Origin: Hirundichthys speculiger
Lineage: Eukaryota > Chordata > Actinopteri > Beloniformes > Exocoetidae
Length of the DNA stretch: 64,000 bases
Direction: 5' to 3'
NCBI GenBank assembly: GCA_018398805.1
Contig: JAGFBZ010000742.1
Span: 124,001-188,000 of the forward strand
Shown: positions 1-10,597 of the stretch, one piece after another
How the letters are laid out: the number at the start of each line of letters is the position of its first letter
Numbering within the stretch: the first letter of the stretch is position 1
The notes under the pieces: model-generated
The model's database searches: none
What the model saw: the letters and a program-made list of their open reading frames with translations, nothing else
What the model was told of the DNA's origin: nothing
Position numbers and translations under genes: made by a program

Positions 1-1432
1 CAGAACGCTAATGATAATAGAAGGCTGTGCGGCTGTAGAGTTATGGACGGATCCCGCAGTAGGACACACCTCCGCTCCGATTGTTTAGCTTTAATACAGG
101 TAGACCTACCGATGGGCACTACGGCGCAAACTTGATGATAGCCGAAGGAACGGGAGAGAGCAGGGCACCAAGGCCACAGTGGCCGTTAAGCAACCAATTT
201 TTGGGAGGGCATCACGGCCAAGAAGAAGGGCTACGACGGCCATGGCCGCCGTGGCCGCCGCGAAATTCCTGCCCTGATCACCTGTATGTTACCTGTAGTT
301 TGCAGACCACATTCTTAGATAAAGTGTCCTCGATCACTGATTGAAGTTAAAATAAAAGTGATCCTCCTTCTGTTGCATGAAACGTGTTCTTTTATCTGCC
401 TTGTAAACCACTTTGTAACTGGTCGTTTGATAAGTCATATATATATAAGTGTCATTATATTAGCAGACACAAAATATTTGCTTGTTGGCAGATAAAAACT
501 TCATCGCACAACATAAGACTAATATAACAAACATTAAATATTGTGATTACACAGATAATTAGTGTTTTGCGCAACATGTGGTGTTTGTTGTCAAAAGTAA
601 GAACCAATCGAGCCTGTCAGCTCATCAATCAGGTGACAGCCAGGCGCTCGCAGTCCGTGGAGAGCAGCTGCGGCGCCTGGCTCTGAAACCTGGCAGCACA
701 AATTGCCAAGGCAGCGCGTTTGTTTTTATTGAGCATCTTTAGTGTCTCCCACTTCGGGGTTCCTCTTCTTCTTCTACTTCTTTTTTTGACGTTGCACTTC
801 CGGTATACAGAAGTCCGACGTGTGTTATGAACGTATAGCGTAAGCAGTCAAGTCACATCAGAGCATCGGTACACACACCGTACAGTGTGAGAGCATTACT
901 CGTGGGCTGCGAACTTTTGAACTCAGCGATCTAGTCGTGCAGTTTGAGATAGGGCTGAATCAAACGATTTAAAATATCGTACAGTGTATGCCCGGCTTTA
1001 GTGACCCTCTCCCGCTTTGCAGATCCCACAGGTTGAAAGAAAGTACACCAAAAGCAACATTTTGACACTTTTGACAACGTTTTAGGAAAAAGGAAAGAAA
1101 AGAATATCAGTGCATGACATTAAAGATCTCCTTCTACAACAAACCATTTAATTCTTGTTTTTTTTTTTTTAATAACCATAGGTCAGTTCAAGTTGCACTA
1201 GCATGCTCAACTTCAAAATGCTCTTCTACCCCTGTAGTCTGTATTAGCCTGTGATAAAAAACAAAAAAAAAAAAAAAAAAACCAGCCGGAAACACGAGCG
1301 GATCGGAGAAGCCATACTAGCTTACGTCACATTGAACAGTAGCCCCGCCCCTGGAAAAAACATGGGTCGCAGGCTGTCTACAGGGAGCAGAGCTTATCAA
1401 CAAGCGAACAAGGAAGCGCTAACAGTTCAAAA
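1..1432. other. unannotated non-coding stretch
   Basis: I see no convincing gene or bounded mobile element here. Codon-like frames are short and unconserved in appearance. The segment from about 600 to 715 is GC-richer than its surroundings, free of simple repeats and contains E-box-like CAGCTG and CAGGTG sites, so it could be regulatory. T-rich and A-rich tracts occur near 1160 and 1260. The promoter-like motifs at 1322-1351 are listed separately. Confidence 0.4.
1322..1351 (+). promoter_or_regulatory. CRE-like site and GC box upstream of THAP fragment
   Basis: TTACGTCA at 1322-1329 is a close match to a cAMP-response/ATF site, and CCCCGCCCC at 1343-1351 is a classic Sp1-type GC box. They lie about 80-110 bp upstream of the THAP-like reading frame. 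Spacing and order resemble a TATA-less vertebrate promoter. That this is a live promoter is inference; such motifs also occur by chance. Confidence 0.3.
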
Positions 1433-1697
1433 ACATGGCAGAGAAAGCTTTGTGGCAGTGCTGTTTCCAACAGTAACAAATCTACATTTCATGTCTTGCC
1501 TAAGAAAGAGGTTCTACGGAAGAAATGGTTGGAGTTTATTTTCGAAACACCACCAGAGAAATATAACACAACTTTACTTGTGTGTTCTGATCATCAAAGT
1601 GACAGTTCAAATTATGGTGCAAACAGTAGCGGATAAGTTGTGCTTCAAACCTGGATCTGTGCCATCACAACGATCGACCATCAGCTCACAGGCTGTA
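1433..1697 (+). pseudogene. broken THAP-domain exon
   Basis: One frame reads K-S-T-F-H-V-L-P, then R-K-K-W-L-E-F-I-F, P-P-E-K-Y and V-C-S-D-H, and stops at TAA 1634-1636. The next frame over continues with A-D-K-L-C-F-K-P-G-S-V-P-S. This matches the layout of THAP C2CH zinc fingers: an F-H-x-L-P motif, an invariant W, and C-x-x-H near the C-terminal side. THAP proteins bind DNA and include transposase-derived and transcription-factor members. At least one frameshift is required between the two parts, and the first Cys pair is not clearly present. An ATG at 1435 lies in a different frame from F-H-V-L-P. The sequence GCT|GTAAGT at about 1697 would serve as a splice donor. It may be a retired gene exon or part of a THAP-bearing transposon. 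The 195-residue open frame at 1251-1838 only carries the C-terminal part. Confidence 0.55.
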
Positions 1698-3498
1698 AGT
1701 AAAATTTTCAAATTTTTTTTCAACTACAGTTGTTGTTTCAAAAGCCTGTTATTCTACTTGTTAATAGGTTATAGCGTGCATGACGTTGGGACTACCCCAG
1801 CTATAGGTATGGTAACGTTGTCCAGAACCACTCGGTAACTTCTACCCAGAGAGTAACGTTAGCTTGCTTAATTTATATATAATCTTCTAACCTAAAATTT
1901 GATAACTTGGTGTTTTGTTGCCGGTTACCTCTATCCAAGTTGATGGAAACCAACTGAAGGAGAACCCACTAGAGGGAGCATCACAGTGCTGTCAGCCAAT
2001 CAGAGGCGAGATGTTTGCATATCATTGATATCAATAAGAATCCTCTCGTAATATCTCCGCCCTCGTTTTCACTAAAACAGCTTGAAACAAGACAACCGTT
2101 GCATATTTTTTGTTGAAACCAACTCTCAGGGCATTATTTCAGACTAGAGACCACCGCAAAATTAATGAAAATACGATGGAATGAGACTTTTAAATGTTTG
2201 GCACAAACCAAAGCCATCTTTTTCGGAAAAGAACCTCATGCAAATGGTAAATGATTTAAGATCATTTCACTGGTTTAGAGGATACATCCTGTTCTATTTC
2301 TAAAACTACTCAAAGCTGATTTTTCAGTATATTTGTTTAAAATATAATGTTAGATTGGAAATTACATTTTTAACAGTGCAGTAAAAAAAAAAAAAGAAAA
2401 CTTGCAAAAGGAATGGTTCGAGAAAAGGAAGAAATTTTATTTAAAATTATTTTCATTTCCACCTTTAAATAACTGTCTTCTAACTGGCTTTTTCTTTTTT
2501 TTTTTAGAACACATCATACAGTCAGACAGCAGATCCAGTTCGCTAGTCAGAAAAATCCTGTTCATGGTGAACTAGCATTAGCATAACTGTTATTAGCATA
2601 ACTAAAAACATTGCACAACCCACTTCAGTACATCCTATCTACACCAAATCAAAGTGTGGTCTTGATAAACAGACGCCTAAACAGACTTTCAGATAAAAGA
2701 GAGGGGAAAGCCCAGAAAATACCTGTTCTCAGCTACAGGTGTGAATCAGTGTCTGTCTCTCCTCCCATGATGTTGGCATAATTCACCCCACATGTCTGTG
2801 TTTATGGTGCAGTCACAGAGAGCCGTTGGGTGTTTGTCCTTCGGCTGTTATATATCACAAAGAGACCAGCTACCTGCAGCAGGAGCTGTGGTTCAAATAC
2901 TTTTCAGCATGATTTTTTTCTCATTCATTTGGCTCAGTTACTGTGAAAAATGACAAAATGCTGCTGAGCCTGCTTGTGAGTTAATATGACTACAGAGCTA
3001 TGTTGAAAATGACATAAATGTTACTTGGCTTGACAGTCAAATGGCTGTAACGGCAAAGCGCCCAGGGGTCCTTCAGGCATGACATCAACATTTCCCGTCA
3101 GTTTTAATGTGAAACCAAGAATGTATGGGGCTTCGCGATAAATTATTACATTCTGTCAGTCCCCCCCTCTGTAATTCTTCTTCACTGCTTTTATTATCGT
3201 ATCGCAGTTCTCGGAGCTCTAGTTCTGAATAAGCACTTTCAGACCTCATGTCCTGAAAGGTTTTCAATATTGTAGTGAATTATGGGCAGATAATTGAACG
3301 TAATTAAAACACAAACTGACAGACACAGAACTAATAAAATGATATTGGGGTTTTTTTTTTAACTCTGTAAGTTTGGATAAAAAAAAGAGACCTTTGGGCT
3401 CCATGAAAAGTTAAATAAATTTTGAAAATTTCAGAACAACACTGCTGTCCTCTTATGAGTGGAGTGGAATTATTGCATGTGAACGAGAAAGAGCCAGA
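1698..3498. other. unannotated non-coding stretch
   Basis: AT-rich DNA with poly-A/poly-T runs near 2383 and 2494 and no recognisable coding domain. I could not bound any transposon here by paired termini. Confidence 0.4.
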
Positions 3499-3530
3499 GT
3501 GTGTGTGTGTGTGTGTGTATGTGTGTGTGT
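3499..3530 (+). repeat. (GT)n microsatellite
   Basis: A run of GT dinucleotides with one TAT interruption. The open frames across it are repeat translations and not genes. Confidence 0.95.
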
Positions 3531-3690
3531 TGGAGGGGGTACTACAAACAAAGGTTCTGAATAGCCTGGCTTTCTCCCTTCAAATAAAAGACTACGAGTG
3601 AGTGAAAGAGGGATGAATGGGGGGAAAGCAAAGCGAGAGAGGAGACTGTGTGCTGCTCCGGCATGCAGCCTGTGAATTACCACAGCAGAT

Positions 3691-3691
<1 letters not shown>

Positions 3692-3723
<32 letters not shown>
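3692..3723 (+). repeat. (GT)n microsatellite
   Basis: An uninterrupted GT run of about 16 units, in the same orientation as the run about 190 bp upstream. Confidence 0.95.
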
Positions 3724-3725
<2 letters not shown>

Positions 3726-4141
3726 TTCAAACACAAAAGGCCCAGGAAGTGGTGGATGAGTGGCGTGCCGAGGCGCGAGCCACAAGACCTCTTGTCAATC
3801 ATGGCCCTTTACTGCCTGTCTCACTGAGCAGCTGGACACACTGTCTGCTACAGTCACTCACAGGCGACAGCGCCTGTCTCACTGCCCAGGAAGCTGGTTT
3901 TACACATGCACCGCTGTACTGAAAGTTCTAGACCGGTTCTAGAGGGAACACATATGAAAATGGAGGTCACCCAAACAAAACATAAAACCCTTTTCACACT
4001 CTACATTCAAGCTGAGACTGATCTGCCTTGTAGCGCATGTGTGCCGTGTTTCCATTAGCCGGGGTCCGCGGTAAAACTTAGAGGCTGGAATTGTAACTGG
4101 GCCGACCTCCTCATCAATACTTTCAGCCATCATGTCTCCAC
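3724..4141. other. unannotated non-coding stretch
   Basis: High-complexity sequence, relatively GC-rich between 3740 and 3900, with no coding domain that I recognise. It ends at the left terminus of a hAT element. Confidence 0.4.
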
Positions 4142-4910
4142 TAGGGATGTGCCCATATGGAAAATTTGATATCTCGATTATAGTGACTTCCTCCGGGTAC
4201 TCCGGGTTCCTCCCACAGTCCAAAGACATGCATGTCCGGTTAATTGGTGGTTCTGAATTACCCGTAGGAGTGATTGTGAGCGGTTGTTTGTCTACATGTG
4301 GCCCTGTGATGGACTGGCGACCTGTCCAGGTGGACCCCTGCCTTTCACCTGAAGAGAGCTAGGGATAGGCTCCAGCAGATCCCCGTGACCCTCCGGAGGA
4401 TATAGATGATGGATGGATGGATTATAGTGACCAAATTATCATGATTTACGATATTATCGCAGTATTTATAATTGCTGCACAAATGTACCAAAAGACACAT
4501 ACATTAAAATAATTTCACAAAATCTTGTGATTTTCTTGCCAAACCATTAGAAACCAAAATCTTATCAAAATAAAACTTACATTAAAAAAGGGCAAATATC
4601 TGGCACAGAAAGAGATTTTATTTTAACTGAACAAAATTAAATTACAGGATCACAGCTTATTTGTCTGGTGCAAGTTTAAAAGAACACTTTAACAACCATA
4701 GTAGGTCAAAATATGCAAACCATTATCAGGAACAGAAATTATAAGCCAGTAGATTTGAAGTGTTACTGCCTTTTGCTGGTAACTTTTTCCTTGCATGCTC
4801 TGCAGACAGGATAATTGTCCTCCACCAGTTGTCCCTCTGCATTGTTAAAAAAAAAAAAAATATGTATGCTCAAACCTCGAATTTTGTCCTTTAAGTGGGT
4901 TGATGAATGT
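4142..4910 (+). mobile_element. truncated hAT-type element, left end
   Basis: The sequence starts TAGGGATGTGC, followed by subterminal GATATCTCGATTATAGTGAC-like sequence typical of hAT ends. No matching right terminus is visible before the next hAT element begins at 4911, so the copy looks truncated. It carries no open reading frame. A retroposon has inserted at 4188-4419, splitting it. The interior after 4440 is AT-rich. Confidence 0.5.
4188..4419 (+). mobile_element. 5'-truncated retroposon (L2-tail-like SINE family)
   Basis: This is the 3' part of a common fish retroposon, ending in a (GATG)n-like tail. It is flanked by an exact 12-bp duplication, GATTATAGTGAC, at 4176-4187 and 4420-4431. 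The 5' tRNA-like head present in the full-length copy at 51129-51485 is missing, as expected from incomplete reverse transcription. Its insertion splits the hAT sequence directly: the host sequence reads on uninterrupted when the insert and one duplicate are removed. Confidence 0.8.
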
Positions 4911-5026
4911 TAGGGGTCCACAATAATTATCAGTAACAGGAAGTTATGATATAATTTTGATAAGACAGATATCATGATGAATAGCCCTGGTAACATATAT
5001 ATTTTTGTCAACACAGCAGTGCCTCA

Positions 5027-5260
5027 CTCCCACTGAAAACCCGAATAACCGACAGTGAATGTTATGTTCAAGTGAAGTCGGCATAATCAGAAAAACAATC
5101 GAATTTCGAATTTCAATTCAATTCAATTCAATTGAAATTCAATTCAATTCAATTCAATTCAATATTCTTCATTTTCCTTATTGAGCGATTGTTTTTCTGA
5201 TTATGCCGACTTCACTTGAACATAACATTCACTGTCGGTTATTTGGGTTTTCAGTGGGAG
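5027..5260. repeat. 75-bp inverted duplication around an AATTC-rich loop
   Basis: Arms 5027-5101 and 5186-5260 are reverse complements with about one mismatch. The 84-bp spacer contains (AATTC)n. The related copy at 40193-40310 has only one arm, and it runs straight into the downstream sequence. The duplication is therefore specific to this copy, which fits a template-switch or foldback repair event. Confidence 0.85.
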
Positions 5261-5502
5261 CGAAAACCCCCCTCATGCCAGAAAATAACTTGTTAACTTG
5301 GTCATAATTTTGGTAGTTGCTGACTTTGGTATACTGCGAAAATACTGCTGAATTGATATTCGCAGTATTTTCCCACATGTTACACACAAAAAATAGAAAA
5401 GGCCGAAAGAACGACTAGCAAACGAGAGAGTGGAGGAATTTACGTTACACCTTGAATGCAGCCTGCAGCACAGCGCACTGATAAAAAACAAACACGGCAG
5501 AG

Positions 5503-5769
5503 ATGATATGGAACTTCTTTAAATTTTCCGAAGAAGATAGTTCGCTGGTTGTTTGTGACAAAAGTAGCACAAGCTTTAATACGTCAAACCCGATTAGACA
5601 TCTGAAACATAACCACTGCCTTTTGAAAGTTTTGAAAAACATGAGCAAGTCAGCAGCAGAGAATTCGCCAGGACTTACACACATCTGCAAGGCTTTTGAA
5701 AAATCCAAGAAATTTGCCAAAGATGACCCAAGGGCAAAGGTGAAATGGGTAGAAGGTAGAAATGTTTGA
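5503..5769 (+). pseudogene. degenerate BED zinc-finger, hAT transposase N-terminus
   Basis: The frame reads W-N-F-F near the start, then S-E-E-D-S-S, V-C-D, F-N-T-S-N and I-R-H-L-K-H-N-H. This is the layout of a BED finger (aromatic-rich start, Cys pair, H-x4-H-like end), the DNA-binding N-terminus of many hAT transposases. The second Cys of the pair is missing. The copy at 40506 retains about 20 bp at this place that are deleted here. No dimerisation or DDE domain follows, so this is an internally deleted, non-autonomous element. Confidence 0.55.
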
Positions 5770-5861
5770 ATCTAACTTGTGTCAGTACATTAATTTTCTA
5801 TGTTTATTTATTTTTTGTAAACTTTCTGGAATGCACTTTTTCAGTTTGTAATTCTGATGTA

Positions 5862-6555
5862 CAGTGATCCCTCGCCAATTCGCACATTTATGTTCTGCGG
5901 TTTTAGTTATTCGCAGATTCTTAAGAAATATATAATATAATAAAAAAAATCAAGAAAAAATGGCAGAAACATCACAGGATGTTGTGCCATTCTCTCACAG
6001 CGAAGAATTGCTGTGAGGCAGCCTGGCCCCTTTAAGAAGGTGGCCTTATGGGTAATGGTGTGGCCTTATGGGTAATGATGTGTGTGTGTGTGTCGTGGGA
6101 CGGCAGAAGAAAATGGGGTTAGATGAAAAGTGTAGTGAGCATCAACAGCAGCCCAGCGTGTATAGATTTACATTCTCTGTTAACCGACAGGAGCCCAACA
6201 ATACAACCTGTGTGATGTTACAAGTTCCTGCAGTGCCAGAATAAAGTTCTCGTTCCATGCAGAGAAAACCAGACTTTTTCTTTGGTAGTTGTTAGCGTGT
6301 TACGAGCTAAAAATAGCACAATACCAGCGGTTTGTTTACTACAGTTCAGAGACCAGAGGCTGTGAAGGTAACAGAAAGACCACAGTTGAGCCTTTGTCCT
6401 TGTTTCGCTGTAGTGCCTCGGTACTTTTTTGTGGTTTTTAAACATATTTTCAACACATTATTTAGGCTGGAGAGGGCTCCGGCTCCAGTTCACGGATTTT
6501 GATTTTTGCTGGGGGGTGCCGGTCCCCATTAACCACAAAAAATAAGGGATCACTG
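5862..6555 (+). mobile_element. pogo/Tigger-like DNA transposon insertion
   Basis: The insert has CAGTGATCCCT at its left end and AGGGATCACTG at its right end, and is flanked by TA (5860-5861 and 6556-6557), the Tc1/mariner target. The hAT copy at about 40875-40895 lacks this 694-bp block and gives the empty site. No transposase frame is visible, so it is non-autonomous. Assignment to the pogo/Tigger group rests on the CAGTGATCCCT terminus. Confidence 0.75.
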
Positions 6556-6972
6556 TATGTATTTCCATCAGTTCAAGGAGCCTTAATTTTTTTTTATATC
6601 AGTCAGTAATGCACCTTATTTAAGTTGATGTGAGATATCAAACATGTTTGTTTGATAGCTTTACAAAAAGGTTTGAGAGGCTTGCCAATAGTTTTTCACT
6701 GGAAAAAATATCTGTTCATTTAAAGAGTCAAAATTGTTTTTGGTCTTTTTCAAAGTATGATGTAATGATCTTAGGTATGTGTGTGTGTTATCGGTTATCG
6801 GTATCGGCCTTTAGGAGCTGAAAGTTATCGGTTATCGGTTTTAAAAAACAGTTATCGTGCATCCCGAGTAAATGTCCTGCATGCTATCAACAGTTTCCGC
6901 CATGCTTATGTTTCGATGCCTATGTTACTAGCTACATATTCACACGAGGCACATTTGCAAGTCCCTTGTGAC

Positions 6973-8447
6973 ACTTGAATTCAATTCAGTTCAATTCAAT
7001 TATATTTATATAGTGTCTGTTACAAAGTCAATTGTCTCTAGGCGCTTTACAGAGACCCAGAGCATGACCCCCAAGCAAATATCATTAACTAAAATTATAA
7101 TATTAAATCCTAATCAAGGATAATGGCAAGTTAAAAAAAACTCCCACAGGCGGAGAAAAAAAAACCTTTAAGCCAAACAGTGGCAAGGAAAAACTCCACT
7201 TTAAGAGGAAGAAACCTTGAGCAGGACCTGGATCATATGGGGGGACCTTCCTGCCGAAGGCCAGCCAGGTAAAGACAGATAACAGAGGGGAGACAGAACA
7301 GAGAGAGGATGGAGGACAGAGAGAGGAGAGAGGACAAAAAACATACATAAACATAAACAGTAGCAGCACTGAGGTGAGATGGTCAGAGGACCAGGTCGCC
7401 GGTCACCACGCCAGCCAGCTCCCTGAACACATTTACACACACAGGTGGAGGTAAACGCTGGCATGGCCAGAGGATGGCAGCATGCAACTCAGGAAACTCT
7501 GGCTTGCAAACATACAGAAAGAAAAGAGAAAAAGGAGGCAAAACAGCACAACAAACTACAGGAAAGAAAATAGAGCACAGTTACAGAACATTGTGCTCCT
7601 AATTATTTATGGAATGAGCTGGAGGAGGAAGAAGGGAGGAGGAAAAGGGAGAAGAGCAGTGGAGACACCACTTAGCAGATCATGTTGGCGTCCCCCTGCA
7701 GCGTAGGCCTATAGCAGCATAGCTATGAAGCTGAGATTAGGACGAGCTACTCTAGTCTTAGCTCCTGTAACTATGGCTTTAACTAATAGCCCTTACACAC
7801 TATTGTTTAGACTAACTGTAGGCTTTACTGAACAGAAATGTTTTCAATTTAGTTTTAAAAATGGAGGTGGCGTCAGCCTCCTGAACCCAAACTGGTAGCT
7901 GGTTCCATCATAAAGGTGCCTGGTAGCAGAAGGCCCGTCCTCCAAACCTACTTTTAGATATTTTAGTAATCCTGCACTCTGAGAGTGGAGAGCTCTAACA
8001 AGAGCATAACGTGCTATCAGCTCTTGTAAATAGCGAGGAGCTAGGCCATTAAAGGCCTTATATGTGAGAAGCAGAATTTTAAACTCAATTCGAAATTTCA
8101 CGGGACGCTAATGGAGGGAGGCTAACATGGGAGAGTTGTGATCTCTCTTACGGATTTCCTGTCAGCACCCTCGCTGCTGCGTTCTGGATCAGTTGGAGGC
8201 TATTCAGCGAGCTTTTCAGACTTCCTGCTAACAACGCATTACAGTAATCCAGTCTAGAACTGACAAACGCGTGGATTAATTTTTCAGCATCACAATGGGA
8301 GAGGATGCTCCTAATCTTGGCGATATTTCGGAGATAAAAAAAAGGCAGTCTTGCAAACCTGATTAATATGCTGCTTAAATGACATATCCTGATCAAAAAT
8401 GACTCCAAGTTTTTCCCAATTTCTCTGCTACCGCTGGCCATGCCTGC
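6973..8447 (-). mobile_element. L2-like LINE, 3' part
   Basis: Read on the minus strand this is the end of an L2-like LINE ORF2 (RT C-terminus, 8441-7844), followed by a 3' UTR that ends in (AATTG)n-like repeats at 6973-7000. The same tail occurs on the plus strand at 49690-50013 and, in part, at 9379-9453. The conserved UTR phrase for the stem TCTCTGTAAAGCGCCTAGAG is visible in reverse near 7037-7056. The copy is 5'-truncated at 8447. The endonuclease part at 10655-11590 has the same strand and could be the other end of the same insertion, with the RT core lost. Confidence 0.75.
7844..8441 (-). pseudogene. L2-like reverse transcriptase C-terminal region
   Basis: Two frames, 8441-8148 and 8101-7844, carry L2 hallmarks in order: L-R-N-I-A-K-I-R-S-I-L-S, S-R-L-D-Y-C-N-A-L-L, Q-N-A-A-A-R-V-L-T, and then F-K-I-L-L-L-T-Y-K-A-F-N-G-L-A-P. 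These follow the catalytic palm and thumb in CR1/L2-clade ORF2. A frame change and a short gap between the two frames break the protein. No catalytic YADD box remains in this piece. Confidence 0.75.
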
Positions 8448-8459
8448 TTGTTTTTTTTT

Positions 8460-8619
8460 TTTTTCTTTTTCTGTGTCTATGAGCCTGCAGCCAACCAGTC
8501 AAAGTGTGATCGGCTGGTCACTGTGAGTGAGCGGAGGCGAGTACGGGACGTAAAAGCGTCCCGAGTCCCGTGCAGGTTGTACCGAACTGTACCATATTTT
8601 ACAGAGTACCGTTGCATCC

Positions 8620-8622
<3 letters not shown>
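8460..8622 (+). mobile_element. hAT right-end fragment
   Basis: The sequence ends CCGTTGCATCCCTA at 8609-8622, a hAT-type terminus (reverse TAGGGATGCAACGG), directly before the TA repeat. The matching left end is not visible. The piece sits against the 5' truncation of the minus-strand L2 copy, after a poly-T run. Confidence 0.4.
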
Positions 8623-8689
<67 letters not shown>

Positions 8690-8706
8690 GTATATATATA
8701 TATGTA

Positions 8707-8750
<44 letters not shown>
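8622..8750. repeat. (TA)n microsatellite
   Basis: About 130 bp of almost pure TA with a few G interruptions. The open frames over it encode only alternating Ile/Tyr and are not genes. Confidence 0.95.
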
Positions 8751-9378
8751 CATGGTTCGATTACGGGGAGCTAAGGGGAGCTCGGCTCCCCGAGAGAGAC
8801 ATGAGCTCCCCTGAGAGCCGGCCCTGAGGCATTCAGGGGAGCTTAAAGATTTGTCCACTTTAAATATATATTTATTTTTCTCTACATTGAGGTTCCTGAA
8901 ATAAAAAGAATAAACATGTCATGGCTGTGTGTGTTTATGTGCTATTAAATGTTCAATATTTCTAAACATTTGCCTCAACTATTTAACATGATTCCTGTTA
9001 TAACCGTGGCGACGCTGGAGGAGAATTGTTAGATTTACGTAGCCGCACATGAACTCCTCATTAGTGAATGGGTGGACTGGGGGGATTTTGGTGGTATACT
9101 GTATTTGAAATTGAAGGAATGAACGCGGATGATATTTGACTTTTCCTCAAATTATATTGAAACTGTCCAAACGGAAACAGCCAGATCTCGGACAGTTTGG
9201 ATTTTTGAAGTAAACGAAGACAACAACAGCCATGGTTAGTACTGACAACAGTGCAAGTGGACCGACTACTTCAGCTCGTGTCGGTCTGGCTTTGGTCCGA
9301 TTTATCAGACTGTATTTTATGATTTATGTTCCCAAACTAAGACGCTGTATTGTTTATTGAAAATCACTTGAAATCACT

Positions 9379-9453
9379 GGGTCTCTGTAAAGCACCTAGA
9401 GACAACTGACATTGTAACAGACGCTATACAAATAAAGTTGAATTGAATTGAAT
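9379..9453 (+). repeat. L2-like LINE 3' tail fragment
   Basis: The text from GGTCTCTGTAAAGCACC through ACAAATAAAGTTGAATTGAA matches the last 75 bp of the L2-like element seen at 49690-50013 (plus) and 6973-7060 (minus). Only the extreme 3' end is present, which indicates strong 5' truncation. Confidence 0.75.
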
Positions 9454-9659
9454 ATCAGAGCTTGTTTCAGCACCATGCATAGCGCTGCTGTATGTGTGTG
9501 CGTTGTTTGCTGAAATAACTGCACTTAATAATAACACATAAACTTTTTTACTGTTGTTGAATGAGTTTTAGTCAATGTGCTTGACTGTGGTTTTTAATTA
9601 TGTTTTAATGCTTCATTGAGCTGTTTTAAAGATGAATTTCTATTTTTAGAACGAGAAGA

Positions 9660-9660
9660 G

Positions 9661-9728
<68 letters not shown>

Positions 9729-9732
9729 TATT

Positions 9733-9771
<39 letters not shown>

Positions 9772-9772
9772 A
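9660..9772. repeat. (GATA)n followed by (ATCT)n, inverted pair
   Basis: A GATA run of about 69 bp and an ATCT run of about 33 bp are separated by a short AT-rich spacer. The two runs are complementary, so the segment can fold into a long hairpin. Confidence 0.9.
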
Positions 9773-10597
9773 TTTTGGCAGAGTGTTGTTTTGCCTTTTG
9801 TGACACATACCCTATTGTCATTTGGTCAGGATTGTGCGGACTGGAGCTTGGAAAATAGCAGAAAAAGGCCCTGAATGTTTCAAATTGTGGGAAATGTCTC
9901 TGGTGGCCCACGTCTTTGAGTTAATGCAATTCTGACATAAAGTTGATGATAACCAAAGACATGGAGAGATGTCTTTTGGCCAGATGTAGCTGTTTCAGGT
10001 TATCTTATTATGGCTGCAGCCCTAATATGTTTGACGGACGCACTTGTTTTCCTGTTAAATAAACTACATTTCGCTTTTGAAATGTAGTTTATCGAACTAG
10101 TTATTGTGTTTAATATATGTATATCTGTGTAATAATTCATATTAGACAGTAATGTTTAAAATGTTACTTATCTGGGATACTTGAGAGGGTAGAAGTGGAA
10201 TGAAATATTCAGAAAGGTCTAAATAGCCTAAAGTTTTGTGCCAAGATGAAGAAATCAAAAACTATGAAAAAGAAAATGTTATGACATTCTTTTTTTTTTT
10301 AATTTAATAATTTCTTATATTTATATGCGGTCTTATATTTGGGCATTGTTTACTTTTTTCAATGCATTTGTTTCAGAATAAAATCAAACTTTTTGTGGTG
10401 TTTTTATTTTCTTGTTATAAAAGTAAATTAAAGTTCCTTGCAGCAGGAAAGACAGCATCTACTTTCCTGAGCTGACAGACAGTCTGAATGTGTTATTGGC
10501 GGCACTCTGATAGTGATATGCGCATGTGCACATGGGAAAGTCATGGTGCACACTGTAAAATAGGGCTCCCCCCAAGGGTCACTGTGTAATTCGAACC

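Larger units (their letters stand above)
4911..6867 (+). mobile_element. hAT element, copy 1, with BED fragment
   Basis: The left end TAGGGGTCCACAATAATTATC corresponds to the left end of copy 2 at 40081. The right end, near 6850, reads AACAGTTATCGTGCATCCC and then GA where TA is expected. Flanks ATGAATGT (4903-4910) and GTAAATGT (6868-6875) agree at 6 of 8 positions, fitting a decayed 8-bp hAT duplication. Subterminal iterated TTATCGG motifs lie at 6787-6840. The copy contains a degenerate BED finger, an inverted duplication and a TA-flanked insertion, which explain its extra length over copy 2 (about 1.96 kb against 1.09 kb). Confidence 0.7.

Noticed and set aside
81..344. Open frame of 87 residues
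   Set aside because: No motif, low-complexity Pro/Trp/Gly-rich translation, and no supporting context.
1251..1838. 195-residue open frame as a gene
   Set aside because: It starts in a poly-A tract and its only meaningful part is the C-terminal end of a THAP domain, whose main part is in another frame. Annotated as a pseudogene fragment instead.
3453..3922. Overlapping frames on both strands
   Set aside because: They run through GT/CA microsatellites and encode mostly Thr-His or Val-Cys repeats.
4142..6867. One single hAT element from 4142 to 6867
   Set aside because: A second left terminus at 4911 matches the left end of the clean copy at 40081, and the flank before 4142 (GTCTCCAC) does not match that after 6867, so two elements are present.
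8448..8858. Frames of 108 and 119 residues on both strands
   Set aside because: Alternating Ile/Tyr translation of a TA microsatellite.
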